From the NCBI RefSeq assembly GCF_008329715.1, contig NZ_VTSR01000018.1:62001-126000 (forward strand): 64,000 bases of DNA. Direction: 5' to 3'. The translations under genes and the position numbers were made by a program. Each line of letters begins with the position of its first letter. Positions within the stretch are counted from its first letter, which is position 1. The DNA comes from Gimesia chilikensis. GTDB taxonomy: Bacteria; Planctomycetota; Planctomycetia; Planctomycetales; Planctomycetaceae. The notes under the pieces were generated by a model. It was not told the DNA's origin and did no database searches. It was given only the letters and a program-made list of their open reading frames with translations. Positions 25,987-35,564 of the stretch are shown here, in pieces.

Positions 25987-28764
25987 ATGAGTCGCGCAAA
26001 ATTCAATCCCCAATGTGAATCACTCAGAACAGCCCTGGCGGTGGCGCTACTGGCGGGTCTGTCCCTGATTCAGGTCGGCTGCTCACCCACGTTCTGGGCT
26101 GATCAGGCCAATGCGGATTCGTATGAAATTCTGGCAGAAAAAGCCGACGACCCAGCCTGGGAAGTTCCCCGCTATGACGTCGAGCCCGATCCGCGCAGTC
26201 GTTTCTATGATCCTTACGATCCCAATCACGAACCGCTGCCTCCCGATGACCCTGCTGCTAATGTTTACATGCACTGGTTACAGTGTAAAAAGGGTTACAA
26301 AAGCTGGCACAAATTTGGTCGCGCACTCAGTATCGAAAACCCGGACTGGCTCGTGCAGTACGGTATCTCTCCTGAATTAAGTGCAGAAATGGCAGCAGCC
26401 GGGAATTCGCTGCCCGGTACCGAACTGCCTGCGCTCGAAGAAGTCACGCTGCAGGAAGCCATCGACATCGCGAACATTAACAGTCGCGAATATCAGTTCC
26501 AGATTGAAAACCTCTTCCTGTCGGCTCTCGATCTGACATTCGGGCGATTCCAGTTTGACGTGAAGTATCTGGGAGTCGGAGGACAGAATCCACAGGTCGA
26601 TCTCAATCGGCGTCGCCTGTCTAACGGAACGCAGGAACTGGACCTCTCCAGTCGCATGGGCGTGAACCAGGTACTGCCCAGTGGTGCCCAGTGGGCAGTC
26701 GAACTGGCAAACAATACGCTCTGGCTGTTCTCTGGATCGAATCAGACCACTTCCGTGAGTGTGCTTTCATACTCGCTCGTTCAGCCGCTGTTGCTGGGAG
26801 CGGGAAGAAAGGTGGTCCTCAACAATCTAACCCAGGATGAACGTAACGTGCTCTATCAGACACGTACCCTGGCTCGCTTCCGTAAAATTTTCTTCACCGA
26901 TACCGTGGGTGGCGGCAATGGCTTCCTGCAATTGCTGCAACAGTTGCAGGTGATCTATAACGAACGCGGTAACATCAAGCGACTCGAACGCCAGGTGGAA
27001 ATTCTTCGCGCTCTGTCATCACAGAAACCCAAAGTGCAGCAGGAACGTCTGGAAGAGCTGCCTGAGAACTGGATCATTCCTCCGGCACTCGTTGAGAAGA
27101 TGGAATACGATGATGAAAGTCGGATGCTTTCCTGGAAAGGCGAGATGAGTGCTGAAGAAGAAAAAATGCTGCTGGCACTCAGTGATGCAGATGCTTACCA
27201 GGCAACCGTCAATGAACTCATCTCACGCATTCGAACCGAAGTCGTCACGCTGGATGTCGCTCAGCTGGAAACACGGTTGGCACAATCGGTCAACCGTCTG
27301 CGTTCCATCGAACGTCAGTTCCAGGACTCACTGGGCAGCTTCAAAATCTTCATGGGACTGCCCCCCGATATGCCGATGAGCATCGACGAATCGCTGCTGA
27401 AACCATTCCAGTTGATCGATCCTCTCCTGCCGGAAATTGAACAGGAAATTTACGACTACGTAGCGGTCTGGGCAGAAGTCTATGTCGAAGACTGGGAAGA
27501 TCCCAATTTAGTTCCTCCCACAACAGCGGACATGCTGAAAGTTGTCGATGGCCTGGAAAAGCTGATTAAAAAACTGCAGACGGACGCGCTGGTAACCCTC
27601 GAACAGGATATCGAGAACATTGACATGCTGCTCGGGCAAAATACTGAGGGTGTACCTGAAGACATTCTGGCCCTGCGAAAACGTCGCTTCGAGACCAATG
27701 AAGACCGGGAGCGGGTCCGCCAGAGCTCCGCGAATGATATACGCTTGTATTCAGGAGTGCGGAAAGAGATCCGGGAACTGCAGAGTCGCCTGGATGGTCT
27801 GAGAGGCTTTCTGAGTGAAGATAATCTTTCGAATGACCAGAAAAAGAAAATAATTCTGGAAATGGCTAACCTGCGGGAAGACATGCTCAGAATTTCACAG
27901 GGCTTGCAGGTAATCGAGATTGGACTGCGTGTGGAACTCATTACACTGGAACCATTTAACATGGATATCACCGAAGCGGTTCGCATCGGTCTGGATAACC
28001 GTCTCGACCTGATGAATGAGCGTGCTTTCGTGATGGATACCAGAAGATTGATGGAAGTGCGGTCTAATGAGCTCGAAGCGGTGTTAAATGTTGTAGTCGA
28101 TGGAGACGTAAGTACTCCGCTCGGTAAAAACCGGCCTCTGGACTTCCGCGGTAGTCAGGCCAGTTTGCGGGCGGGGGTTGAATTTACGGCTCCATTGTCA
28201 TTAGTACAGCAGAGAAATGCCTATCGGGAATCTCAAATCAATTACCAGCGACAACGTCGTGCCTTTATGGAGGCCCAGGATAACATCAAGTTTGACATCA
28301 GACGCAGCTGGCGACAGCTGAACGTGTTGCGTCAGAACTTCGAAACATCTCGGGTCCAGATCCGCCTGGCTGCCTTACAGTATGACAGTGCGGTGGAGGC
28401 CACTTCTGACCCTGCTCAGGCGGGGCGAAATCAGGGGTTAAACCTGTTAAATGCGTTATCATCGGTACTCGATGCACAAAACAGTTTAATCAGTAACTGG
28501 GTAAATTATGAACAAAACCGACTTAACATCTATCGAGATATGGGTATTATGGAGATAGATGCCAATGGCATTTGGGAAGATGATTTCTATCAACACCGCG
28601 CGGGAACGATAAGACCTACCAATGAGCACCGCCAACTCCCCCCAGAACCAACAAACTCAACAGGAATCACTGGAACAGAAGACATCCAACCAGTCGTCTT
28701 CCGACCAGCAGCAGAACTCAATGCACTCTCCACAGAAAACAAAACGACAGCGCAAGCTCCCTAA
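25987..28764 (+). CDS. TolC-like outer-membrane efflux lipoprotein, unusually long
   Basis: A 925-residue protein. The N-terminal hydrophobic segment ends in a lipobox (LIQVGC), so it is probably a lipid-anchored outer-membrane factor. The region from about 150 carries the outer-membrane efflux pattern (TLQEAIDIANINSREYQ; GARKVVLNNLTQDERNVL) and the last about 230 residues repeat it (DITEAVRIGLDNRLDLMNERA; SQINYQRQRRAFMEAQDNI). Between them, about 420-650, is a long coiled-coil block not seen in ordinary TolC of 450-500 residues. Tunnel extension or fused partner domain is possible. It heads an operon with membrane-fusion and ABC components; the next gene starts inside its 3' end. Confidence 0.85.
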   Translation: MSRAKFNPQCESLRTALAVALLAGLSLIQVGCSPTFWADQANADSYEILAEKADDPAWEVPRYDVEPDPRSRFYDPYDPNHEPLPPDDPAANVYMHWLQCKKGYKSWHKFGRALSIENPDWLVQYGISPELSAEMAAAGNSLPGTELPALEEVTLQEAIDIANINSREYQFQIENLFLSALDLTFGRFQFDVKYLGVGGQNPQVDLNRRRLSNGTQELDLSSRMGVNQVLPSGAQWAVELANNTLWLFSGSNQTTSVSVLSYSLVQPLLLGAGRKVVLNNLTQDERNVLYQTRTLARFRKIFFTDTVGGGNGFLQLLQQLQVIYNERGNIKRLERQVEILRALSSQKPKVQQERLEELPENWIIPPALVEKMEYDDESRMLSWKGEMSAEEEKMLLALSDADAYQATVNELISRIRTEVVTLDVAQLETRLAQSVNRLRSIERQFQDSLGSFKIFMGLPPDMPMSIDESLLKPFQLIDPLLPEIEQEIYDYVAVWAEVYVEDWEDPNLVPPTTADMLKVVDGLEKLIKKLQTDALVTLEQDIENIDMLLGQNTEGVPEDILALRKRRFETNEDRERVRQSSANDIRLYSGVRKEIRELQSRLDGLRGFLSEDNLSNDQKKKIILEMANLREDMLRISQGLQVIEIGLRVELITLEPFNMDITEAVRIGLDNRLDLMNERAFVMDTRRLMEVRSNELEAVLNVVVDGDVSTPLGKNRPLDFRGSQASLRAGVEFTAPLSLVQQRNAYRESQINYQRQRRAFMEAQDNIKFDIRRSWRQLNVLRQNFETSRVQIRLAALQYDSAVEATSDPAQAGRNQGLNLLNALSSVLDAQNSLISNWVNYEQNRLNIYRDMGIMEIDANGIWEDDFYQHRAGTIRPTNEHRQLPPEPTNSTGITGTEDIQPVVFRPAAELNALSTENKTTAQAP

Positions 28765-30613
28765 AAAGGGAACGCTTTTCCTCCTGACAATCCTGATCGC
28801 GGGAGCGGTAGTACTTTTGGTACCTGCAGTCCGCAGACCACTGTTCTCTGCCTTTTCCAGCGGACAGAAAAAGAACACCACGTATATCACCGATCAGGCG
28901 ACACGCGGTGCATTCCGTGTGTCGGTTACGGAACGCGGTCAGCTCGACAGTCTGAATAACGTGACCCTGTCCAGTAAAGTCAAAGGCTTCACAACCATCA
29001 TCAGCATTGTTCCGGAAGGCACAATGGTCAAAGCCGGTGAACTGGTCTGTGAACTCGATTCATCCACGCTGGTCGACAAGGAAAAACAGCAGCAGATTCA
29101 GGTGACACAGGCCGAGGCGGAACTCAAACAGGCCGATGAAAACGTCGAGATTCAGAAAACACAAAATGAGAGCGATGCATCTGCCGCCCAGCTGGAGTTG
29201 ACCCTCGCAGAACTGGACCTGGAAAAGTTCCTGCAGGGGGAGTCACAACGTGACCTGAACCTCAAAGAAGGGGCCGTCACAAAAGCCCAGGAAGATCTGC
29301 AGCGGGCCGAAGAGAACTTCGAGTTCTCGAAACGTATTGCGAAAAAAGGCTACAAGAACCAGAACGACGTGGAAGCTGACCGCATCACGGTAGTCAAAGC
29401 CGAGATCGATCTGGAGATTGCCAAAGAAGATCTCAAGGTAGAACGGGAATACGTTCAGAAGCGAACCGAAACCGAACTTAGAGCCAACGTCAAAGAGAAA
29501 GAACGTAACCTCGATCGTGTGAAACGCCAGGGGATCGCCGCCCTTGCTCAGCTCGATGCCCGGCTTAAAGCCAGTCAGCTGACTTTTGAAGTCGAACGCA
29601 GTGAACTGGACCGGATTCGCGAACAGATCGAGGCCTGCAAAATGATCGCTCCTCAAAACGGTCAGGTTGTTTACGCGAATCAGAACAGCGGCCGCCGCGG
29701 TAGCGGTGAAGACGTTATCGAAGAGGGGACGGAAGTCCGCGAGCGTCAGGCAATCATTCAACTGCCTGACTTCTCCAAGATGAAAGTCGACGCCCGGATT
29801 CACGAATCAAAGATCAGCATGATCGAAGAAGGTCAGGATGTCGATATCCGCGTGGATGCCTTCCCCGAACAACGTTATGCAGGCACTGTAGATCAGGTCT
29901 CTTCCGTGCCGATCTCCTCCAACTGGATGCGTCCCGACCTCAAAGAATATAAAGCTACCATTAAAATCGTTCCCAATGGTGCCGACATTTCTAAACTCAA
30001 ACCGGGCCTCACAGCAGAAATTGAAATCCGTATTGAAGAGCGGGATAACGTGCTGCAGGTTCCCGTACAGTCGGTCATCACAATCGGCGAACAGCGTTAT
30101 ATATTCGTCCTGACCCCTGGTAACACTCCTGTCCGACGCGAGATTCTGATCGGCCAGGCCAGTGATACCATGATTGAAGTGAAGGACGGCGTGGCTGCCG
30201 GCGAGGAAGTGATTCTCAATCCGCGAACCCACTTCGCAGATGAGTTGATCGAACTCGAAGAAAAACTGGCAATGGAAAAGAAGAAGGCACAGAAAGAAGG
30301 CGGCGCCTCTGGGGCTGCTGCAGCCGGTGCGGGTAAAGGTCCCGCTGCCGGAAAATCGCCAGGTGCTGCAGGAGCCAGCAAGAAACCAGCCGGCGGTGGT
30401 CAAGCCAGTGGTGGTTTCCTGAAACGCTTCGACAAAGACTCAGACGGAAAAGTGTCGAAAGAAGAAGCCCCTGATCGTCTTAAGGAAAGCTTTGACTCAC
30501 TTGATACCAACAAGGATGGTTTCATAGATGCCGGCGAGGCCAGCAAGCTGCGTCCCCCCTCTGGTGGTGGCGGAGGTGGTGGACCTCGACCCGGGGGAGA
30601 TCAGCGATCATGA
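28622..30613 (+). CDS. HlyD/AcrA-type membrane-fusion protein with C-terminal EF-hands
   Basis: A 663-residue periplasmic adaptor. A Gln/Ser/Thr-rich cytosolic N-terminus and a single membrane helix (LFLLTILIAGAVVLLVP, about residues 51-68) are followed by a biotinyl-lipoyl half (GTMVKAGELVCELDSS), a very long coiled-coil hairpin (about 150-335) and beta-barrel/MacA-like parts (IAPQNGQVVY; LKPGLTAEIEIRIEE). The tail is Ala/Gly-rich, then carries two EF-hand loops, DKDSDGKVSKEE (604-615) and DTNKDGFIDAGE (628-639). It would link the TolC-like and MacB-like parts. The start lies inside the TolC-like gene; ATG 28721 is an alternative start. The stop overlaps the ATPase start (ATGA). Confidence 0.88.
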   Translation: MSTANSPQNQQTQQESLEQKTSNQSSSDQQQNSMHSPQKTKRQRKLPKKGTLFLLTILIAGAVVLLVPAVRRPLFSAFSSGQKKNTTYITDQATRGAFRVSVTERGQLDSLNNVTLSSKVKGFTTIISIVPEGTMVKAGELVCELDSSTLVDKEKQQQIQVTQAEAELKQADENVEIQKTQNESDASAAQLELTLAELDLEKFLQGESQRDLNLKEGAVTKAQEDLQRAEENFEFSKRIAKKGYKNQNDVEADRITVVKAEIDLEIAKEDLKVEREYVQKRTETELRANVKEKERNLDRVKRQGIAALAQLDARLKASQLTFEVERSELDRIREQIEACKMIAPQNGQVVYANQNSGRRGSGEDVIEEGTEVRERQAIIQLPDFSKMKVDARIHESKISMIEEGQDVDIRVDAFPEQRYAGTVDQVSSVPISSNWMRPDLKEYKATIKIVPNGADISKLKPGLTAEIEIRIEERDNVLQVPVQSVITIGEQRYIFVLTPGNTPVRREILIGQASDTMIEVKDGVAAGEEVILNPRTHFADELIELEEKLAMEKKKAQKEGGASGAAAAGAGKGPAAGKSPGAAGASKKPAGGGQASGGFLKRFDKDSDGKVSKEEAPDRLKESFDSLDTNKDGFIDAGEASKLRPPSGGGGGGGPRPGGDQRS

Positions 30614-31323
30614 GGCTGGCTGCTCAAGTTGTCGACCTCACCAAGTTTTATGATCTGGGCTCCGTGGTGGTGAAAGCGTTAAGAGGAGTCTCGACCGATT
30701 TTCCCGAGGGTGACTTCGTCGCCATTATGGGATCCTCGGGGAGTGGCAAAAGTACGCTGCTCAACCTGCTCGGTGCACTCGACCGACCTACCAGCGGACA
30801 GTACTTCCTGGGTGGACGCGATGTCTCCACTCTGGATGACGATGAACTCTCGCTGATGCGCAACGACATGATCGGCTTCATCTTCCAGTCCTTCAACCTG
30901 ATCGCTCAGTATACGGTGCTGGAAAATATCGAAGTCCCCCTGCTCTACCGGGCCGGTTATCCCGCCATCGGACGCGAAGAACGCGAATGGTGCACCGAAC
31001 TCGCCCGCATGGTCGGGCTGGGAGATCGTCTCGATCACCGACCCTTCCAGCTCTCCGGGGGGCAGCAGCAGCGTGTTTCGATCGCCCGGGCGCTTGTGAA
31101 TGACCCACAGATTATTCTCGCTGACGAACCCACGGGTAACCTGGATTCCGCTACCGAAGAGGAAATCATGGAGATTCTCCATAATCTGAATGGCCAGGGA
31201 CGTACCATTATTATGGTGACTCACGAACCCGCAGTCGCCAGGCAGGCCAAACGGCAGATCATGATGAAGGATGGTCTCATCGAAAGCGAGACCATTCAGG
31301 AACCCGTATTCTCGACCCACTAA
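30610..31323 (+). CDS. ABC transporter ATP-binding protein (MacB/LolD type)
   Basis: A 237-residue ATPase. Walker A is GSSGSGKST, the signature is LSGGQQQR and Walker B is [10 protein letters not shown], followed by the switch His in MVTHEP. Homology is strongest to the MacB/LolD/FtsE group, which pairs with FtsX-type permeases. It overlaps the adaptor stop by 4 bp and precedes the permease by 46 bp, so it powers the tripartite efflux system encoded here. Confidence 0.95.
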   Translation: MRLAAQVVDLTKFYDLGSVVVKALRGVSTDFPEGDFVAIMGSSGSGKSTLLNLLGALDRPTSGQYFLGGRDVSTLDDDELSLMRNDMIGFIFQSFNLIAQYTVLENIEVPLLYRAGYPAIGREEREWCTELARMVGLGDRLDHRPFQLSGGQQQRVSIARALVNDPQIILADEPTGNLDSATEEEIMEILHNLNGQGRTIIMVTHEPAVARQAKRQIMMKDGLIESETIQEPVFSTH

Positions 31324-31369
31324 TCCCACATACCTTCTACATCGTTTCAAATTACTTCAGGCCGCTCGC

Positions 31370-32710
31370 ATGACCCGTATCATTCGCATTGTCAGACTCG
31401 CTATGAAAAGCCTGCTGCTGCATAAGCTGCGGTCCGGCCTGACCATGCTCGGGATTGTGTTCGGCGTCTTCTCTGTGATCGCCATGCTGGCCATTGGAGA
31501 AGGTGCCAGCGCCCAGGCGCAGAAACAGGTACTCGAACTGGGGGCAACCAACGTCATCGTCCGTAGTATCAAACCACCGGACGAAGTCGCACAGACATCC
31601 AGCAGCGCCCGCGTTCTGCAATATGGTCTGTTACGCTCTGATTACAAAGTTTTGACGGAAACCCTGCCCACGATTGTCAACGCAGCTCCCATCCGGGAAG
31701 TCGATCGGGAGGTTCGTTTCCTCAAAGAAGCCATGAATGCCCGCGTCGTGGGTTGTACCGCCGAGTACATGGGGATGAATCACCTTGATCTGGCTGCAGG
31801 CCGTTTTCTCACCGCCAGTGATCAGAACAAACTACTCAACGTCGCCGTGGTTGCCAACGAAGTTGCTAACAAACTCTTCAAGTTTGAAAACCCGCTCGGG
31901 CAATCGATTCGCATCGGTCCCATGTTCTACACCGTTGTGGGAGTGACGAAAGACCGTACCGCTTCCGCAGCCATCGGCGGCAGCCTCTCCGGGCAGGACT
32001 ACAACAAAGACGTCTACATCCCTATCAAAACGCTGCAGGCACGTGAAGGCGACCTCGATATCAAACGGCAGGCAGGCAGTATGACGGCCGAGCATATCGA
32101 ATTGAATCAGATCACCCTGCGTGTAAATGACAAAGACACGGTTCTCCCCACCGCGCAGGCAATTCGGGAAACGCTGGAGCAGTCACATCCCCGCAATAAA
32201 GATTACGCGGTTGTCGTACCGCTGGAACTGCTCAAGCAGGCAGAACAGATCCGTATGATTTTTAACGTCGTGCTCGGGTCCATTGCCGCCATCAGTCTGG
32301 TGGTGGGCGGCATCGGTATTATGAATATCATGCTGGCCACCGTGACCGAACGCACCCGTGAAATTGGTGTCCGCCGCGCACTGGGAGCCCGTCAACGGGA
32401 CATTGTCGAACAGTTCCTCACCGAGACGATCGTACTCGCAGGATCAGGCGGCCTCATTGGCGTCGCATTTGGTCTGCTGACCCCCGTCACCTTCCTGGGC
32501 ATCCAGTGGTTCGTGCAGAACTTCGTGATGGAAGGGGGTACTGCAGGTTCGGATGTGGGCCGCATGTTCTTCGACCTGCAGCCACAGATCGCCTTCTGGA
32601 GTCTGCCGGTTGCCTTTGGTATTTCGGTGACCATTGGAATTCTCTCCGGAATTTACCCCGCGATCTCCGCTGCCAAACTCGACCCGATCGAAGCACTCCG
32701 TCACGAGTAA
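31370..32710 (+). CDS. ABC transporter permease, MacB/FtsX family
   Basis: A 446-residue permease. ATG 31370 is chosen because the earlier frame start (31271) lies inside the ATPase gene. Membrane helix 1 ([20 protein letters not shown]) is followed by a large periplasmic MacB-PCD-like domain of about 220 residues and three C-terminal helices with the conserved [19 protein letters not shown] motif. MacB-type permeases act by mechanotransmission, moving substrates from the periplasm through TolC. The order TolC-MFP-ATPase-permease behind MarR supports an exporter of drugs, lipids or peptides. Confidence 0.93.
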   Translation: MTRIIRIVRLAMKSLLLHKLRSGLTMLGIVFGVFSVIAMLAIGEGASAQAQKQVLELGATNVIVRSIKPPDEVAQTSSSARVLQYGLLRSDYKVLTETLPTIVNAAPIREVDREVRFLKEAMNARVVGCTAEYMGMNHLDLAAGRFLTASDQNKLLNVAVVANEVANKLFKFENPLGQSIRIGPMFYTVVGVTKDRTASAAIGGSLSGQDYNKDVYIPIKTLQAREGDLDIKRQAGSMTAEHIELNQITLRVNDKDTVLPTAQAIRETLEQSHPRNKDYAVVVPLELLKQAEQIRMIFNVVLGSIAAISLVVGGIGIMNIMLATVTERTREIGVRRALGARQRDIVEQFLTETIVLAGSGGLIGVAFGLLTPVTFLGIQWFVQNFVMEGGTAGSDVGRMFFDLQPQIAFWSLPVAFGISVTIGILSGIYPAISAAKLDPIEALRHE

Positions 32711-32911
32711 TTCGATCGTCCTGGTCGCAACATAATCCGTGTCAGTGGGTTATGATCAATAAGTGAATCTGGATTGGTCCGTGAAATTTGTGAGCTGGGC
32801 TGTTCCCCTCCCTGTCTGGGTCTCTACAATAAGAGAGTGCGCCTCGCGCAAGCTGACATCAGAATTGATAGACCCACCTCATAGACGCCAACCTAAACAG
32901 GAGAATCAGGC

Positions 32912-35005
32912 ATGCCAGGAAAGCAGGCTTTTCTGAAACAATTCTACCTCCTCACCGTACTTCTTGTAGCATGGATGACTGTCTGCGGATCAGGATTGTC
33001 AGCAGTCCACGCAGATGAGAAGTCGCCCACCCCATCAAAAAAGCAGACAGAAGAAAAAACAGATACAGAGTCCGGGCCGGTAATGAAAAATCCGTTCCCG
33101 AATCGTCCGCCGGCACCCAGCCTCGACGGTGGTACGGAATGGTTAAATTCTGCTGGTGAGATCACCCTCAAAGACCTGCGGGGAAAAGTCGTACTCATCG
33201 ACTTCTGGACCTACTGCTGTATCAACTGCATGCACGTACTGCCCGACCTGGCTTACCTGGAAAAGAAATATCCAAACGAACTGGTCGTTATCGGCTGTCA
33301 TTCTGCAAAATTCGATAACGAAAAAGAGACCGATAACATCCGCCGGGCCATTCAGCGTTATGAAATCAAGCATCCCGTGATCAATGATTCCAATATGACC
33401 GTCTGGCGCAAGTACGGTGTACGTGCCTGGCCTTCGATGGTACTCATCGATCCGGAAGGTAATTACTGCGGTCACATTTCAGGAGAAGGTAATCGCGAAC
33501 TGCTCGACAAAGTTCTGGAGCAGGTCATAGCCTATCATCGTGCCAAGGGAACGCTCGATGAAACTCCCGTGCATTTCGAACTGGAATCGGCCAAGCTGAA
33601 ACCGACGCCTCTGAAATTTCCAGGCAAACTGCTGGCTGACGAAGCGCACAACAGACTCTTCATCTCAGACAGTAATCACAACCGCATTGTCGTGTCCTCT
33701 CTCGATGGGAAACTGCTGGATGTGATCGGTTCCGGCCAGATCGGCAATAAAGACGGTGATTATAAAACCGCAGCCTTTGATCATCCCCAGGGCATGGCAC
33801 TGATCGGCAATACTCTCTATGTTGCCGATACCGAAAATCACCTGATTCGCAAAATTGATCTCGATCAAAAACAGGTATCGACTCTGGCGGGCACCGGGGA
33901 ACAGGCTCGTACCCGTAAGCCCGGTGGCAAACTGCGAACGACCGCACTCAACAGTCCCTGGGCACTGGCCGAGATTGATGGCACGCTCTATATCTGTATG
34001 GCGGGCCCACATCAGATCTGGTCGCACAAACTCGGCTCAGATGAAATCGGCGTCTACGCCGGCTCCGGTCGAGAAGATATCACCAACGGCCCTCTCGATA
34101 CGTCCGCTTTTGCACAGACATCAGGTATCGCCGTTGATGGAGACATCTTCTATGTCGTCGACAGTGAAGGCTCTGCAGTACGCAAAGTGGACACAAAGCA
34201 GGGAACCGTCAGTACCATCGCCGGAACTTCCGATCTGGAACGTGGTCGTTCCCTGTTTGAGTTCGGAGACAAGGATGGCATCGGCGATAAGGCCCGTCTG
34301 CAGCATCCCCTGGGAGTTCTGTTCGATAACGGTCGCTTGTTTATCGCAGATACTTACAATCACAAATTGAAGACCATCGATCTTAAAACGAACGAAGTCA
34401 AAACGTTTCTGGGAACCGGCAAAGATGGCAAGAGTCTGAAGCCTGCCGAATTTTCTGAGCCATCAGGCCTGGCTAAAGTCGGAAACCGTCTGTTCGTTGC
34501 AGATACCAACAATCACCGGATCTGTGTTGTCAATCTTGATAATGATCAAGTCAGTGAATTCAAAGTGCAGGGACTGACGCCTCCGGAATTACCGAAGACT
34601 TCTGGAGACAGCTTTGCAGCCACATCGGCAGCTGCGCTGAACGCCTCTGCACAAACCGTTGCGGCAGGAAAGCCCATCAAGGTGACTGTTACTCCCCAAC
34701 TCCCCACAGACTATAAGCTTTCGCCATTGGCCCCTATTAAGTTTTCCTTGAAAGCGGCAGATGCCTCCGGAGAAACAGTCGCTACAGGGAAGGGGACCGT
34801 CAAAGGAGATCAACTGGTTCTGGAACTTCCGGCTCTGGATGCTGCCTCTGGAACTTATCTATTGAATCTGCGCTTCGGCTACTGTCGCGATGGCGTAGGG
34901 GGCTTATGCAAACAGCATTCGACGCAGTGGAAGCTTCCGCTGCAGATACAGCAGGCAGGTAAAAACAGCCAGATCAGTCTCTCGCTGGATCTCTCCCAGG
35001 ATTAA
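32912..35005 (+). CDS. Exported thioredoxin-like / NHL-repeat fusion protein
   Basis: A 697-residue secreted protein with GGAG just upstream of ATG 32912. A signal peptide (residues about 10-32) is followed by a TlpA/AhpC-type thioredoxin domain (about 75-205) with redox site C-I-N-C in WTYCCINCMHVLP. NHL repeats from about 220-540 form a propeller (LFISDSNHNRIVVS, LYVADTENHLIRKID, LFVADTNNHRICVV). The C-terminal about 140 residues form an additional beta-rich domain ending CRDGVGGLCKQHS. The thioredoxin domain could reduce or isomerise disulfides in the periplasm, with the propeller as a binding platform. A terminator follows at 35036. Confidence 0.88.
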   Translation: MPGKQAFLKQFYLLTVLLVAWMTVCGSGLSAVHADEKSPTPSKKQTEEKTDTESGPVMKNPFPNRPPAPSLDGGTEWLNSAGEITLKDLRGKVVLIDFWTYCCINCMHVLPDLAYLEKKYPNELVVIGCHSAKFDNEKETDNIRRAIQRYEIKHPVINDSNMTVWRKYGVRAWPSMVLIDPEGNYCGHISGEGNRELLDKVLEQVIAYHRAKGTLDETPVHFELESAKLKPTPLKFPGKLLADEAHNRLFISDSNHNRIVVSSLDGKLLDVIGSGQIGNKDGDYKTAAFDHPQGMALIGNTLYVADTENHLIRKIDLDQKQVSTLAGTGEQARTRKPGGKLRTTALNSPWALAEIDGTLYICMAGPHQIWSHKLGSDEIGVYAGSGREDITNGPLDTSAFAQTSGIAVDGDIFYVVDSEGSAVRKVDTKQGTVSTIAGTSDLERGRSLFEFGDKDGIGDKARLQHPLGVLFDNGRLFIADTYNHKLKTIDLKTNEVKTFLGTGKDGKSLKPAEFSEPSGLAKVGNRLFVADTNNHRICVVNLDNDQVSEFKVQGLTPPELPKTSGDSFAATSAAALNASAQTVAAGKPIKVTVTPQLPTDYKLSPLAPIKFSLKAADASGETVATGKGTVKGDQLVLELPALDAASGTYLLNLRFGYCRDGVGGLCKQHSTQWKLPLQIQQAGKNSQISLSLDLSQD

Positions 35006-35035
35006 TGATCTGCAATTTTAAGTGACGACTGATAA

Positions 35036-35078
35036 CGGTTGCTGAGCCTGCATTCTGGCGGTTCAGCAACCGTTTTTT
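35036..35078 (+). terminator. Rho-independent terminator after Trx-NHL gene
   Basis: CGGTTGCTGA (35036-35045) pairs with TCAGCAACCG (35063-35072), followed by TTTTTT. The right arm is followed immediately by the T run. Confidence 0.9.
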
Positions 35079-35262
35079 ATTGAGTGTAGGTGGTTTTCCA
35101 AAACGCTGTTCGAGTAAGGCTTTGGAATCAAGGGAATCGGGACAGCTTCGGGTTGGCATGGGACTTGCATTTCAAAACAGGTGCAGGGCTACCGCCTCTG
35201 GTTCGAGCTGTTTTTTTACGACAGACTGCGGTATAAATTCAGAGACTGACAGGAGAAGAATC

Positions 35263-35535
35263 ATGTCTGAACAAGATGAAAATTACCAACTGGCGAAGGA
35301 ACGAGTCGAGAAGAAAATGGGGTTCGCGATTCACGCAGGAGTCTACGTCCTCGTGAATGCTGGTCTGATCACCTTGAACCTGACTCGCTCTCCCGACAAC
35401 TACTGGTTTATCTGGCCTCTGGGAGGTTGGGGGATCGGTCTGGTATTTCATGCCATCAAGGTGTTTGGACCTGCCGGCTCAACAAGCCTGAAAGAGAAGA
35501 TGATTCAGAAAGAACAGGCCCGACTCAAACAATGA
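35263..35535 (+). CDS. 2TM domain protein
   Basis: A 90-residue protein starting at ATG 35263 with AGGAGAAG well spaced upstream; the longer frame to 35080 is not needed. Two membrane helices (residues about 22-42 and 50-68) are separated by a short RSPDNYWF loop, and the N-terminal cytosolic part reads YQLAKERVEKKMGF. This is the 2TM domain seen as an N-terminal module of some histidine kinases and as stand-alone proteins. It is 29 bp upstream of the copper ATPase, so they are likely co-transcribed. Confidence 0.75.
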   Translation: MSEQDENYQLAKERVEKKMGFAIHAGVYVLVNAGLITLNLTRSPDNYWFIWPLGGWGIGLVFHAIKVFGPAGSTSLKEKMIQKEQARLKQ

Positions 35536-35564
35536 GGTAAGCAGTCACAGAAAGCAGGTATTAA

